64,000 nucleotides of DNA from Tubulanus polymorphus (GCF_964204645.1 NC_134025.1:7879001-7943000); one strand, 5' to 3'; numbered from the stretch's first letter, positions 10,296 through 20,759 are shown. Numbers and translations are program-made. Notes: generated from the letters alone by a model not told the origin.

Positions 10296-13200
10296 ATGTT
10301 AAAAGATAAAGGTATGTAAGTCGATATTTGGTATTATGTAGTTCAAGTTCAAGTTCATGTAAATATACTGGTTTATTTAATCTTGTATAACAATATTTTT
10401 GGTTGTTTAGCTACGAAATGGTTATCTTCAAGTGAAGATGATCCACCGTCAGTGTACACCAGCGATGGAACTGAGATCTTCGACGAAGAGGTGTTTGAGG
10501 TGATTTCACAAACTGATACGACTCTCCTCATATTAAAGTCTGGTGAAACTCTGATCAATTATGGTGAGTATATAGGCGTATATATTCTTAGAAATGGTGA
10601 ATCATCAAATTATCGTAGTTGTTTTAACTAATTATAATTCAATTATAACTTTTATTAGACGTCCATAAGAGTACTCTTCAACCTGATTTATCTTCGTCAA
10701 CTGATACTGACATCAGCTCAGAAAGGTCTGATTTCATTGATTCGGAGGAATCGGCATCAATTGTGAGTATATCTTTTATATACTATCAATTATAACAGGG
10801 TTCCTACAGCCCCTCAAATCCCTCGAATAACCCTCAAATTTAGAATTGGTCATGTAGCAAGCCTGTAAAATCCAATATTTAAAGGAATTACCAAAACTAA
10901 GCGCTGATGTGGTGGATAAGCTATCAGCCTCTGCATCAGCTGCTGCCGCCGTTTGGGATGAATGTGTGACTCAAATGGCATACGGTTTACTCAAGAGACC
11001 CGAGGGAATCTCGACATCAAGACAATATACAGAGGCATGCCAAGAACTCATAAAAAGATATCCCAATTTGGCCAGAATCTCAGCTGGTAAAGTTACAAAG
11101 CCTTGGGTAAGTAATCATTATATGATATTATAATTACATTATATTATATTATAACCTTTAACTATTTGCATATTAATCTAAAACTTGGAATTTCAATGAA
11201 AAGTGATAGTTCATATCTCAAGTTGGATTCATCGAAGCAAAATCCTGAAATGTTTTTAAGGAAAAAGACTAAATACCGGTATATATGTTATAATTTTTAG
11301 CCCACTTGGCCGAAGGCCATTCGGTTAGTCCCTGTGGTTGGTTGCACAGTTTTGATTTAAGTCCAAAAGTTGTCTTAAATTTTAGAAGTGATCTTAGGTT
11401 GTTAGATTGGCTATAGAACTTAGTTGGTCTTAAGTCTAAGCCGTGACTATGCAACCGGCCCTGGGTCTTAGTGTGGTCTGGCGTGCGTGTGTCATATTTC
11501 TTGTGAACGCTCTACAGACCACAGTTTTTGGCCAATCGGCTTTAAATTCACATATATTGTGTATGACCAAAACATCTCGGAGGAGTTTTATATTTGTATT
11601 AATTGGATCCAAGATGGCTGATTGGCGGCCATCTTGGTTTCTGAAATGTGAAATGAAATGGTCTATCATATGACCAAACAAGGTCATCATATCATCCAAT
11701 ATGGCCGCCTGGTGACCATCTTGGTTTCTGAAAATGCACAATTTTGATATTACCTGATATAATATTCCATGTAGATCTTTCATATTTCATATGAGAATGT
11801 GAAATAGAAGGGTCTATCATATGACCAAACTAGGTCTTCTTAGCACCTGTCCTATTGTGCTTAGATTTTGTTTGATTAAGGTGGCTTTTAAGAAATCGTT
11901 AAGTATGAAAGTGAGACACATTCGGCACTACAGAAAGAAGAGAGATAATACGTCAGCTAGCAGTAGTTACAGGAAGGCAGTTAAGGTTTCAGGTAATTTT
12001 ATGAAATAATAGTTTAGTCGTACATGTATGTATTATTAATGAAATATGGTATGATATTAAAACAGATGAATCTGTTTTAGCTTGCCGTGGTTTGAGTCGG
12101 GAGTCTCCGTCGTCGCCTGTTGGTGGTTTAGACGAAGACCGGAGTTCTTTCACAGCTGTTAAAGCGTCAGGTATTTATAAAATGAATAGTTCGTTGTTGT
12201 TCCTGATAAAATTCCAATCAAATTACCGCATCTAATTAGATGAGTCTCTTTTAGGTCGTTGTGGTTTGAGTCGGGAGTCTCCGTCACCTGTTGGTTTTTT
12301 AAACGAAGGCTGGAGTTCTTGCGAAGCTGTTAAAGCATCAGGTAGTTATAAAATGAATAGTTCGTTGTTGTTCCTGATAAAATTCCAATCAAATTACCGC
12401 ATCTAATTAGATGAGTCTCTTTTAGGTCGTTGTGGTTTGAGTCGGGAGTCTCGGTCACCTATTGTTTTTTTAAACGAAGACTGGAGTTCTTGCGAAGCTC
12501 TTAAATCGTCAGGTATTTATAAAATGAATAGTTCGTTGTTGTTCCTGATAAAATTCCAATCAAATTACCGCATCTAATTAGATGTGTCTCTTTTAGGTCG
12601 TTGTGGTTTGAGTCGGGAGTCTCCGTCACCTGTTGGTTTTTTAAACGAAGGCTGGAGTTCTTGCGAAGCTGTTAAAGCATCAGGTAGTTATAAAATGAAT
12701 AGTTCGTTGTTGTTCCTGATAAAATTCCAATCCAATTACCGCATCTAATTAGATGAGTCTCTTTTAGCTTGCCGTGGTTTGAGTCAGAAGTCTCCGTCAC
12801 CTGTTGGTTTTTTAAACGAAGACTGGAGTTCTTGCGAAGCTGTTAAAGCGTCGGGTAGTTATCTGAAATAATGGTTTAGTTGTATATATGATTGACGAAA
12901 TTCTATTCAGATTATGGTATGATATTAAAACAGACGAGTCTCTTTTAGTTTGCGGTGCTTTGAGTCAGGAGTCTCCGTCGCCCGTTGGTGTTTTAGCTGA
13001 AGACCTGAGTCCTTCTGAAGTCTCAAATAGTGGTAAGAATGATTCCAAAGTATATGAAATGTATTAATGTGAATTGAGTTCAGATGCCTCTTTTCTTTAA
13101 TCTCTTAGACCAAGCTGACCTTGCTATGTTAGGAGAAAAGCGATTGTTGGACCGACCAAAGATATTCAAACTGATGAAGGCCACACTAGCGCAGCGTCGA

Positions 13201-14702
13201 CAGGAAATAAGAAATTCAGGCGATATACTTTTCTTCATGCAAAAGTATAAATTTTTTCAACATTTAGATTATGTGAGTGCAAATATCTTTGATTTTGAAA
13301 TTTCCACATCAAATAAGATTTATTTGGTTGTAAAGTTTGTTTTGGATATTTTTAGATTTTCGAGGAATTTCATTTGATGGGATATGCAAGGGACTTTCTA
13401 CATAATTTTTCTCAGAGATATGAATCAATGTTAGAAAAGTTAGCCACTTTGGCTATGATGAATGGAGATATTAGCGTAAGTCGCCTAGCCCGATTGATGT
13501 TGATTTTTTAAATTACGAAGTACACTTTGAAGAGTTCTGCTTGGATAATGTAATCCTGCTATTTTCATCTGTAAGCTTCAACATTTTGTCCATGTTTCAA
13601 CACATGGCTAAATCTATATAGCTGCGTTCACACGACAACTAGTTAGACCGGTCTAAATCGGTCCGCACTGGGCCCACAGGATGTCGCCATGAGTATTTTA
13701 CCCCAAAATTTATGTAAATGATCATAGATTTATGATTCCCTGGCAGTTTTTTATTTGAACAATTTTGACGCAGTGTACCATATATCTGGACACATCAACC
13801 TATAATAGATTCTAGGTATTTTCCAGAACAATTTATAGGGATATCTATTCAACTATCAACATACGCTGAGATTTTAAGATAAATAATAATCCGTTAGCGT
13901 ACACATTAATTTTAGGTAGTAAAGAAATTATATGAAATCTTAAAACTATATTAATAGGCTTGATAAGTAATTGCTGACGATACAATTGAATTGATATTGC
14001 AGAGTACGATTTAGACCGGCTCCTAGTACCAGTTTCTCTCCACGGCACACACACAGATTTAGTTCTGTCCTAATTTAGACCCATCTTAATAATGTCGTCT
14101 AAACGCGCCTATACAGTATATGTATTCTAAACCTACGTATTTATCATTCTAGGAGGATCAGCATCAGATTGCTTTGATTGAGTTTGTACACAAGGAAACA
14201 AGCTACAATTATTCACGTTGTATAATTTCCGTTGTTGACGTAAGTTCATTTGCCTAAGCTTGAGCTAATTATGAAAATATCTGGTACTTAAAATATTTCT
14301 GGTATTTAAAACATTTCTCTGACTTGAATTTAAGGATAGTCAAAATCTCATACAATGTTTTTATGGTTACAGTATTGGTATTTTTAGGAAGTGGACTTTG
14401 GAAAGACCAGCAATTCAGAAAATTCAGCATTCCCAAGTATTGTTGTGGTTGGTGATGGGGTATCGTATGCGCAATATTTTCTTTCTATCGGAACAGTGCT
14501 TATCGATTGTACCACCTACAAAGATCTATCCGGAATCAAGTTAGCATTACTGGCAACACTGGTATTGTACTACATTTTTGACCTGAACTATCCGAGACCT
14601 TTCAAGGAGTCCCTATCATTCTTTCAGGCAGTTCTATTTCAAGAAAATTGTCGTAAAGGCAATAGAACGGCCAAATTATTCAGCCATTTTACATGTAGTT
14701 AA
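10296..14702 (+). CDS. second CACTA-borne gene, SAMD3-like C terminus, 15 exons
   Basis: Spliced coding exons that I joined: 10296-10311, 10411-10563, 10659-10762, 10885-11106, 11881-11992, 12081-12170, 12255-12341, 12426-12512, 12597-12683, 12768-12854, 12949-13032, 13109-13272, 13356-13475, 14153-14239, 14388-14702. All junctions are GT-AG and phase-compatible, giving 604 codons plus a TAA stop. Residues 1-90 are acidic and serine-rich. Residues 91-200 contain a helical segment ending in ELIKRYPNLARI and a basic stretch. Then come six ~29-residue repeats from the tandem exons. The C-terminal ~230 residues (LMKATLAQRRQEIR, FVHKETSYNYSR, SIVVVGDGVSYAQYFLSIG, YYIFDLNYPRPFKESLSFFQ) resemble, from memory, the C-terminal region of SAMD3-like animal proteins. 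No SAM domain is visible. By position it may be the TnpA-like partner of the transposase, which is inference. The exon 5 acceptor (AAG at 11880) is the weakest junction. Confidence 0.72.
11337..11460. repeat. MITE in intron 4 of the second CACTA gene
   Basis: The left end (GGTTGGTTGCACAGTTTTGA...) and the reverse complement of the right end (GGCCGGTTGCATAGTCACGG...) match over about 40 bp with divergence, including TTAAGTC / CTTAAGACC blocks. It is a short non-autonomous inverted-repeat element. No transposase is present. Confidence 0.5.
11600..11835. repeat. compound repeat in intron 4 of the second CACTA gene
   Basis: The 20-mer GGTCTATCATATGACCAAAC occurs at 11660-11679 and again at 11811-11830 (period 151). 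CCATCTTGGTTTCTGAAA also occurs twice. CCAAGATGGCTGATTGGCGGCCATCTTGG forms a hairpin near 11608-11637. Together they look like a repeated, partly inverted MITE that makes up most of the second half of this 774-nt intron. Confidence 0.55.
12081..13032 (+). repeat. tandem array of six coding repeat units (~171 bp period)
   Basis: Exons start at 12081, 12255, 12426, 12597, 12768 and 12949, so spacing is 174, 171, 171, 171 and 181 bp. The four central units have an 87-nt exon plus an 84-nt intron and are nearly identical, introns included. The flanking units are more diverged (90- and 84-nt exons). Every exon starts and ends in phase 1, so any number can be included or skipped without a frame change. 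Each encodes a ~29-residue unit with the pattern CGLSRESPSPVGFLNEDWSS-EAVK. The high intron identity indicates recent unequal exchange or slippage. Confidence 0.85.
13621..14108. repeat. MITE in intron 13 of the second CACTA gene
   Basis: The left end (GCTGCGTTCACACGACAACT, then GACCGGTCTAAATCGG) pairs with the reverse complement of the right end (GGCGCGTTTAGACGACATTA, then GATGGGTCTAAATTAGG). The inverted repeat is about 45 bp and imperfect. It fills most of the 677-nt intron 13476-14152. The interior has no gene. Confidence 0.55.
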
Positions 14703-14790
14703 ATAATACATGTAGTTGAATTCCTGGAAAATCCAGCCTTGGTAAACTAATGAGTAGTTTGAGTAAAAATACAATATTAGAATTGAAATC

Positions 14791-14960
14791 TGACAGTGAG
14801 ATTTAAAAGATCAGTTTGGTGGAGCAGATTTTGTGGCCTTTTAAAGTGAGAAGGGTCAGTGTGATTCTACGAGGCATTCATTAATTCATTCATCCTGACC
14901 CTACTCACTTTAAAAGGCCACAACATTTGCTCCACTTAGGCGATCTTTAATTTCAGGGTC
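14791..14960. repeat. foldback element downstream of the second CACTA gene
   Basis: Arms 14791-14859 and 14895-14960 are near-perfect inverse copies. The best block is TGTGGCCTTTTAAAGTGAG on the left against CTCACTTTAAAAGGCCACA on the right. About 35 nt of loop separates them. The transcript could form a long hairpin, so a 3' end or processing role is possible, but a nested foldback transposon is simpler. Confidence 0.65.
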
Positions 14961-15038
14961 AAATTTCATCTTCAATAATAATTTTTCACTAAAACTGTAT
15001 GCTATAAAACTACATTTCTGTATAGGCGGTAACTGTTA

Positions 15039-15150
15039 GGAATTTCATTTCAGGGGATATGTAAGGGATTTTCTAAGTGATTTTTCTCAAAGATATGAAT
15101 CAATGATTGAAAAGTTAGCCACTTTGGCTTGGATGAGTGAAGATATTATC
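15039..15150 (+). pseudogene. degenerate copy of exon 13 of the second CACTA gene
   Basis: This stretch matches exon 13356-13475 closely (GGAATTTCATTT, GATATG-AAGGGA-TTTCTA, CAAAGATATGAATCAATG, GAAAAGTTAGCCACTTTGGCT). It lacks a clean frame and donor, and an in-frame TAG follows at about 15154. It looks like a partial duplication of the gene's 3' part within the transposon. Confidence 0.7.
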
Positions 15151-15293
15151 ATTTAGATGAACTAGAAAATGCGCATTCAGAAAAGAAATAAACCTGGAAA
15201 ATCGGCAGAATTTTGAATTTGCTTGAACTATATATGCTCTTCTTTGATTGTGTTTTTATTTCACGCTTAAGGCTGAACTGTTCAGATATATTA

Positions 15294-15660
15294 TATTATG
15301 TTTTTTAGTGATGCAGACTGAGATGGTCAGATATATATTTTACCATGTGAATGACATGTACTAATGCAGCTATTAAAAGGCAGCATTCTCTTAAAAAGAG
15401 CGTGTATGTATTTGATTTACGCTTATTGTGGCCAAATACATTGGTTAAGGATTTTGATTCAATGGAGTTTGTGCACAAAGAAACCAGATACATTTTATTA
15501 TGTTTTTTAGTGATGCTGACTGAGATAGTCAGATATATATTTTACCATGTGAATGACATGTGCTAATGCAGCTATTAAAAGGCAGCATTCTCTTAAAAAG
15601 AGCGTGTATGTATTTGATTTACGCTTATTGTGGCCAAATACATTGGTTAAGAATTTTGAT
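15294..15660 (+). repeat. 202-bp tandem duplication in CACTA 3' region
   Basis: Two copies, about 15294-15456 and 15496-15660, with period 202 bp. Both contain GTTTTTTAGTGATGC, TTTTACCATGTGAATGACAT and GGCCAAATACATTGGTTAAG. The segment between the copies (about 15450-15490) resembles exon 14 (GAGTTTGTGCACAAAGAAAC versus GAGTTTGTACACAAGGAAAC at 14178). These are probably remains of duplicated gene sequence. The 66-71-codon frames here do not look like genes. Confidence 0.7.
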
Positions 15661-15762
15661 ACTTCCTTTTTGACAATTTTAATTCAAAATAATAAAATTT
15701 TGGATTTCAAGATTAATCTCATCTTTTTGGTTTTTCTGCCGGGAATGTGTTGAGTTTTGCAA

Positions 15763-15954
15763 TGTTCCCTCAGGTGTTCCGGAGTTCTACAAGTGTGTTC
15801 CCAAAAGGTGTTCTTGCAGTGTTCCCACTGGTGTTCCAGAGTTCTAAGAGTATGTTCCCAAAAGGAGTTCTCGTAATGTTCCCACAAGTGTTCCATGATT
15901 TAAGTGTTCCAAAACTCTACTCAACTGAAAATGTTCTAAGTAGTGTTCAAGATA
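15763..15954 (+). repeat. right subterminal repeats of CACTA element (57-bp units)
   Basis: TGTTCCC-led units begin at 15763, 15820 and 15877, so the period is exactly 57 bp. Each contains GTGTTCC followed by GAGTTCT, then TGTTCCCAAAAGG. A shorter partial unit follows. They mirror the GGAAC/GAACAC words inside the left end. These are probable binding sites for an element-encoded protein, by analogy to CACTA elements in general. The apparent MFPQVF-type peptide repeats read through here are not a gene. Confidence 0.78.
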
Positions 15955-15974
15955 CGTTCTTAGTTTTTACAGTG
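15955..15974 (-). repeat. right terminal inverted repeat of CACTA element
   Basis: An exact reverse complement of 6234-6253, followed by TA. It marks the 3' edge of the transposon. Confidence 0.92.
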
Positions 15975-16108
15975 TACTGAATCACATTTCTACAATTCAT
16001 TCTTAAAATCTACCGCGTGTAGGATTTTTACTGGTCTTTCCCCGAAAATACGCACTCAGCCGCTGCGCCTGCGGAGTCGATCTCGCAAGTGCCCGAGGAA
16101 ACTGCGCC

Positions 16109-16116
16109 TATAAAAG
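16109..16116 (+). promoter_or_regulatory. TATA box of a putative upstream promoter
   Basis: TATAAAAG lies in the context cgccTATAAAAGctcgcg. A candidate initiator (ccAgta, A at 16136) lies 27 bp downstream. The surroundings (16030-16135) are more GC-rich than the neighbourhood, as expected of a core promoter. What it transcribes is unknown. The next donor is at 16491. Confidence 0.5.
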
Positions 16117-16135
16117 CTCGCGTGTTTCTGCTGCC

Positions 16136-16490
16136 AGTACTTAGTTTCTTAACTTTTCAAGATTGATAAAATCCAGCCAGAAGGATACTAAAACACCAAC
16201 GAACCAATTTGTTCTTGGTTCATCTGCATAAGTTCTAATATTTTTTGGAAACTCATTTGTGAAAAGAGTGAAGTAAAGGCAAAACTCATTGTCGACTGGC
16301 GTTCTCCTCGCTCCCAGTTGCACTCGCACAGCTCACTGTTTATAGGGGATCATTCGATTCGAGGCGCTTTCCTGAATTGGATTGATACACGCATCGGACA
16401 CACACACACACACACACACGACGACCTAACTCTTATGTCAAACCACACGAGACATATCCGAACGATCTACTTCGCTTAATGCCAATCAAG
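16136..16490 (+). other. putative leader exon with 4-codon ATG tail (MPIK)
   Basis: The exon would run from the inferred start at 16136 to the donor AAG|GTAAGA at 16491. An upstream ATG at 16436 gives a 14-codon uORF stopping just before a second ATG at 16479. That second ATG reads four codons into the donor in phase 0. The same phase is needed by the common exon at 39612 of the IP3R-like gene, so it could be its most distal leader. Nothing else ties the two together. An AC dinucleotide run lies at about 16398-16419. Confidence 0.3.
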
Positions 16491-19400
16491 GTAAGACGAG
16501 TCAAGTGTCGCGATCATTTCTTTCTTATTCGTTTCGTTAAAAATATTAGAGGAGATGATTAGAACTAGCCGCTTCCTTACCAATGATTATTTACTTAAAA
16601 ACTCTTTCGTCAGGGATTACCGACTAGATTATGTCATGTTTCATTGGACATTATCACGATAAGCGATCACCTAACTGGTTAAACTGGAAATGTATGATAG
16701 TTTTGAAATGAGAGAAATCATTTAGTTTTATAGTCTTGGCAATAATGCGCAGCTCGATCTGTAATTCAGCGAGTACTCTCAACACTTTTCGGTCGTTAAC
16801 CATTAATAAAACACTACATCCGTTTGTAATGATATCATAACGAGAACGGACTTTATTTTTTCGTTTTAATTGTGGGATTTTCGTCATACTTCTCGGTCGT
16901 TATTTCGTCGTATTAACTCTGGATACTAAATCACGACGTTGAAGAACGCGATGTAATTATATATACCTTGCCGTATGATCTCATTGGACCCATTTGTCTA
17001 GGACGTGATCGAGTCGTAATCGCTCGTACTAAGAAAAGGCTGACGTGGAACTTAAATCTTCTACTCACTGCATCACGATAAACATGCGTTCGCATGACCC
17101 TTTCTATAAAATAGCAATCGTCAGATGGACGCAGATCTTCGCAGCATATGAAGGTTGCAAGGTGTATATTATGTATACGCACAAAACATGTTGGAATAGT
17201 TATGAAAGAAAATTTAGATTTGCAATTTTTGATCGAGATCTCCTGAGGCAGAGGGTATAACGAAGGTATAACACCGTTGGCACAAATGTTGTTGTTTTAT
17301 GGAATAGTATAACACACTTAATCGAATTCGGTTATATCACATCCAATGAAGTTCATCTCGCGTTCCTTAGGGGAGCAAATTTGGTATCAGCAACGTGGCA
17401 TATAACGCTATACTGGTTTATGTTCATCGAGTTTCCGATACTAAATTCCATCAAAATCCAAAAAAAGTGATACTGCTTCGTATTCAAATTATGCTCGCAC
17501 GCGGAAGGCTCAACAAAAGGCGAGATTTGCCAACCATTTCGGGAACCTCTTTATTGGCAATTTTAGTGTGCTACCGCTTGAAATTCAGTTGACTTTTATG
17601 GTATCGTCTAATTGTACATCCATTATCTCGTCGTTTTGCCGACAAGAACAAGCCGTCTGCTAGTATTTTACGGCTGTTTTATCGCGCGAGACGAAAATAT
17701 TTGACAGGTATAAAGAGACAAATTTTCTCCACGGGAATCATATAATGCACGGTGGTAAGATTACTCGGAAAATTGCATCCGTATGCGTATTGCATTCTTC
17801 AATCTCTGACGAGATGAAACGATGTCGGTCTATATTTCACATGTTTTATATTGTGAAGCTAATAAAACTCGCGTGCGGATCATAACAATTTGTAACGTAT
17901 CGAATACCACGATATGTTTAACATTTACGAGCACATTGTTTTTTCAGGTTTGAAAACGAATGCTTTCAGTTTAAAAGCTTGTTGCTATTTCTGGTATTTC
18001 CCTACGTCAAATGTTACTTAGTGAATGGGTTATCATTTCCCCGTATTGAAATACGTCTGAACTACACACGCACCAACCTGCGCTGTTACCGATTCGAAAT
18101 AAAATTCTAAATCTCAATTCGTAACATTTTTCCGCACAAAACTACACGTTTATACATAATAGCGATTGAAAGCCCACTTCATAAAACGTCCCTCTTTATT
18201 TGAGGTGAAGAAAATCTACTAAAACCATCGAAATATGAAAACGGCGTGTTTTAATCTCACTTAAGCTGTCATCATCAGGTGTTTTCTCTCTCATTGTACA
18301 TAAAAATTCTAGTTTCGTGCACTGGCTTTGCACTCGTTGACCACGGGGTGATAAAGCAATCATGGACTCATTTAATAACTATTCAACTATACGCTAACCC
18401 GAAATGATGGCTAAATGGTTAGTTTGTTATGTTCCTCGTTTCCTCCCGAACGTTGATATTAATCCGTTGATCATTATCATATCCGACTTTTATCGGTAGA
18501 CTAACTGTATTCTCCGTTGCCCAGTGGGTTTAATCGTAGGATATCGTAGATGGATTAGCGAGGAAACTGCCATCTCACTGCTACTTCAACAGCAATGGTT
18601 TTCTTGGCCCCGAACACTCGTAATAAAATATCTACTTTTGCAAACATTGACGAAACCGAGGCCAAGAAAGACGACTCGAAGTCAGTAATCAGTAGTAATC
18701 TCTCAGAGTCTATAGAAACGAAGGCGTTTGGACCTAAGTACATCAAAAGGTTGCTAACTTTTTCGTGATGTTACAATCTGCTTTATCTAAAGAATATAAA
18801 TGGCACACTGTTATAGCAGTTATACTATGTATTCAGTGTGGTAACTTCTTTTTTTCATGTTTGAATTGTTTGATAACGTGTTATCGTGTGTTTGTTGCAA
18901 AATGATAAGCTACGAAACTACAACGCCCGAATTTGTATCGATAGTTCTGTGTTTTTACTGACATGAAACAATCAGATCGTTTTCCACGATCATTGCATCG
19001 TTAGGCTTAGAAGTCATAGAGCGAATGTGGTGTTTGCGTGATGAAGACAAATTGATAATGGTTAGGGTCTATTGGATGGCGTTGATGGGCTGAATTGAGT
19101 TGCATTCACGCACGGACCATGTCGTGATTGATGCCTCCCCTATCTAGATAAAACAAGCCGGTATCTGCCATGGTATATATCCGTTAGACGTTTTTGTTGC
19201 ATAGCATGCAGGGTCAATCAACTTAATCAGTTGGCTGGCCAGACGATCCTAGATTTCTCTCGACGTGAACATGAAAATAATTATTTCCCTGTCTATGTTA
19301 GAAAGAAGATGTGACTGTAGGAAATTATAACTCTTCACTAGAAATCTAAATCAACCGGAATATCTCTACAGCGTTTCATAATCAAAGGATAGATGCAGCG

Positions 19401-20750
19401 TGATATATTGGATGCAGAGGTCGGAAAATTACTTCTACCTATTAACTTCATGACGAAACCATAGGTGAAAGATGTTTAATTGAAATACCGATGTGAATTT
19501 TGTTCAATTTAACAAGTGCACCACAGTAAAAGGAGGAGAAGAAACAAACCATGACATCCAAGAATACCCCACATGTGTCTATTTTTGGAAATAGAAATCA
19601 TTTGAATCTTGCTGAATAAAACTTTGATTGAATTTAATCATCATTTTCGTCATCGGTCACGTACGAAGAAAGTGTGGACGAATTGTCCAACGAGTGATAC
19701 ATCTATAGACATCACTTTACAACCGCAAACCTCAGGGAAATCATACTTAGCATGTCATGTTCCGTAAATTATTCATCGCTTAGAATAATTACCGTGTTCT
19801 GAATCGTATCACTAAATTTAGTGACGGTCACAGATTTTTTCTTAAGCGGCTCCAGCCATCTTCATCGAAGAGGCCAATTATATGATTTATTGGCTTGCTC
19901 TCGCAAAGAAGCAATCAACAGTACCTTGCCAATAATCCCGATGTAAATCACGTTTTGCTCCGCGGTCCGTTCGATGCGATGATTCCCAAATCCCGAATCT
20001 GGGCGGAGAAACTAGGTACATATATGTAAAACTGCGGAGTAATGTCTTTGATATCTGCTTATGTATACGTGGATTACAGATCAGAAGGTCCATCAGTATG
20101 GCGCCAAACAATTGAGGAGAGACGAAAATTTATCCAAGCGTTGGAAACACGAATCAATCGATCGATTTTCTCCATCAATACACGGTATATAACGTTTAGT
20201 ATCTGAATTATCATTTTCGTCGGAGATAAATCGTAGAAGCGTTAGCTGGGGCAATAAGACGTTCATTTCATTTTTTGTTTTTATTTCATCCCATTAGAGG
20301 TGGTTAATTATCAAACCGAACTCGGCCGCTCGAGAGAAATGTTCTTATCGTAGCGGGTTTCAAGCTGAAATATTTCATCAATACTCTCCGTACATATACA
20401 GGTGGGAAAAATCATTCGTTTGTATTCATTTTCTGTGCATCGTTTTCTTCCCACGTATATAACGTTCAAATCGTGCTGGATGAAATACAGGTTTTGCTTA
20501 TATGATATATTCTACTAATCCCTTTGTTTGTATGATGTATTCGTAGTGGTTTTTTTAACTTCCGCGCCTATATACATCTGCTATGAATCGGATCTCAAAT
20601 CAACAAGATGGTTATTGATATTGAACGTTTCTTCAAAGCGATGATTGTGGAAACTACCGGTTATCAAAACTTTATCTGAGTATATCAGATCTGTCTCACA
20701 TAACAGGAAATGAAAAGGAAGAACCAGATATTGTGAACAGGCTATGCGCA
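16491..20750. other. no recognised gene
   Basis: AT-rich sequence with only short chance reading frames. I see no repeat family I can name. It may be intergenic, or a first intron if the 16.1-kb leader belongs to the IP3R-like gene. Confidence 0.4.
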
Positions 20751-20759
20751 CTGATAGCC

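Larger units (their letters stand above)
6234..15974 (+). mobile_element. complete CACTA/EnSpm-like DNA transposon (9741 bp)
   Basis: The element starts CACTGTAAAAACTAAGAACG at 6234-6253 and ends with its exact reverse complement at 15955-15974. A TA dinucleotide sits immediately outside both ends (6232-6233 and 15975-15976). The TA is either a 2-bp target duplication or an extension of the TIR, since TA is its own complement. CACTR termini, short perfect TIRs and arrays of short subterminal repeats are hallmarks of the CACTA (EnSpm) superfamily. Inside are an intact transposase reading frame (7316-9847) and a second 15-exon gene (10296-14702), both on the + strand. This two-gene plan recalls the TnpD/TnpA arrangement of plant CACTA elements. 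Identical TIRs plus open frames suggest a young or recently active copy. MITEs are nested at 9916, 11337 and 13621. Confidence 0.88.

Noticed and set aside
11866-11880. Acceptor CTTAG at 11865 for exon 5 of the second CACTA gene
   Set aside because: Its phase conflicts with the preceding phase-0 exon; the AAG acceptor at 11880 fits, though it is weaker.
13084-13108. Alternative acceptor TTCAG at 13082 for exon 12 of the second CACTA gene
   Set aside because: It gives an in-frame TAA five codons in; the acceptor at 13108 keeps the frame open and matches the phase.
15684-15980. Repetitive open frames on both strands (MFPQVF and WEHT-type repeats)
   Set aside because: They are read-through of the 57-bp subterminal DNA repeats of the transposon (57 is divisible by 3), not genes.
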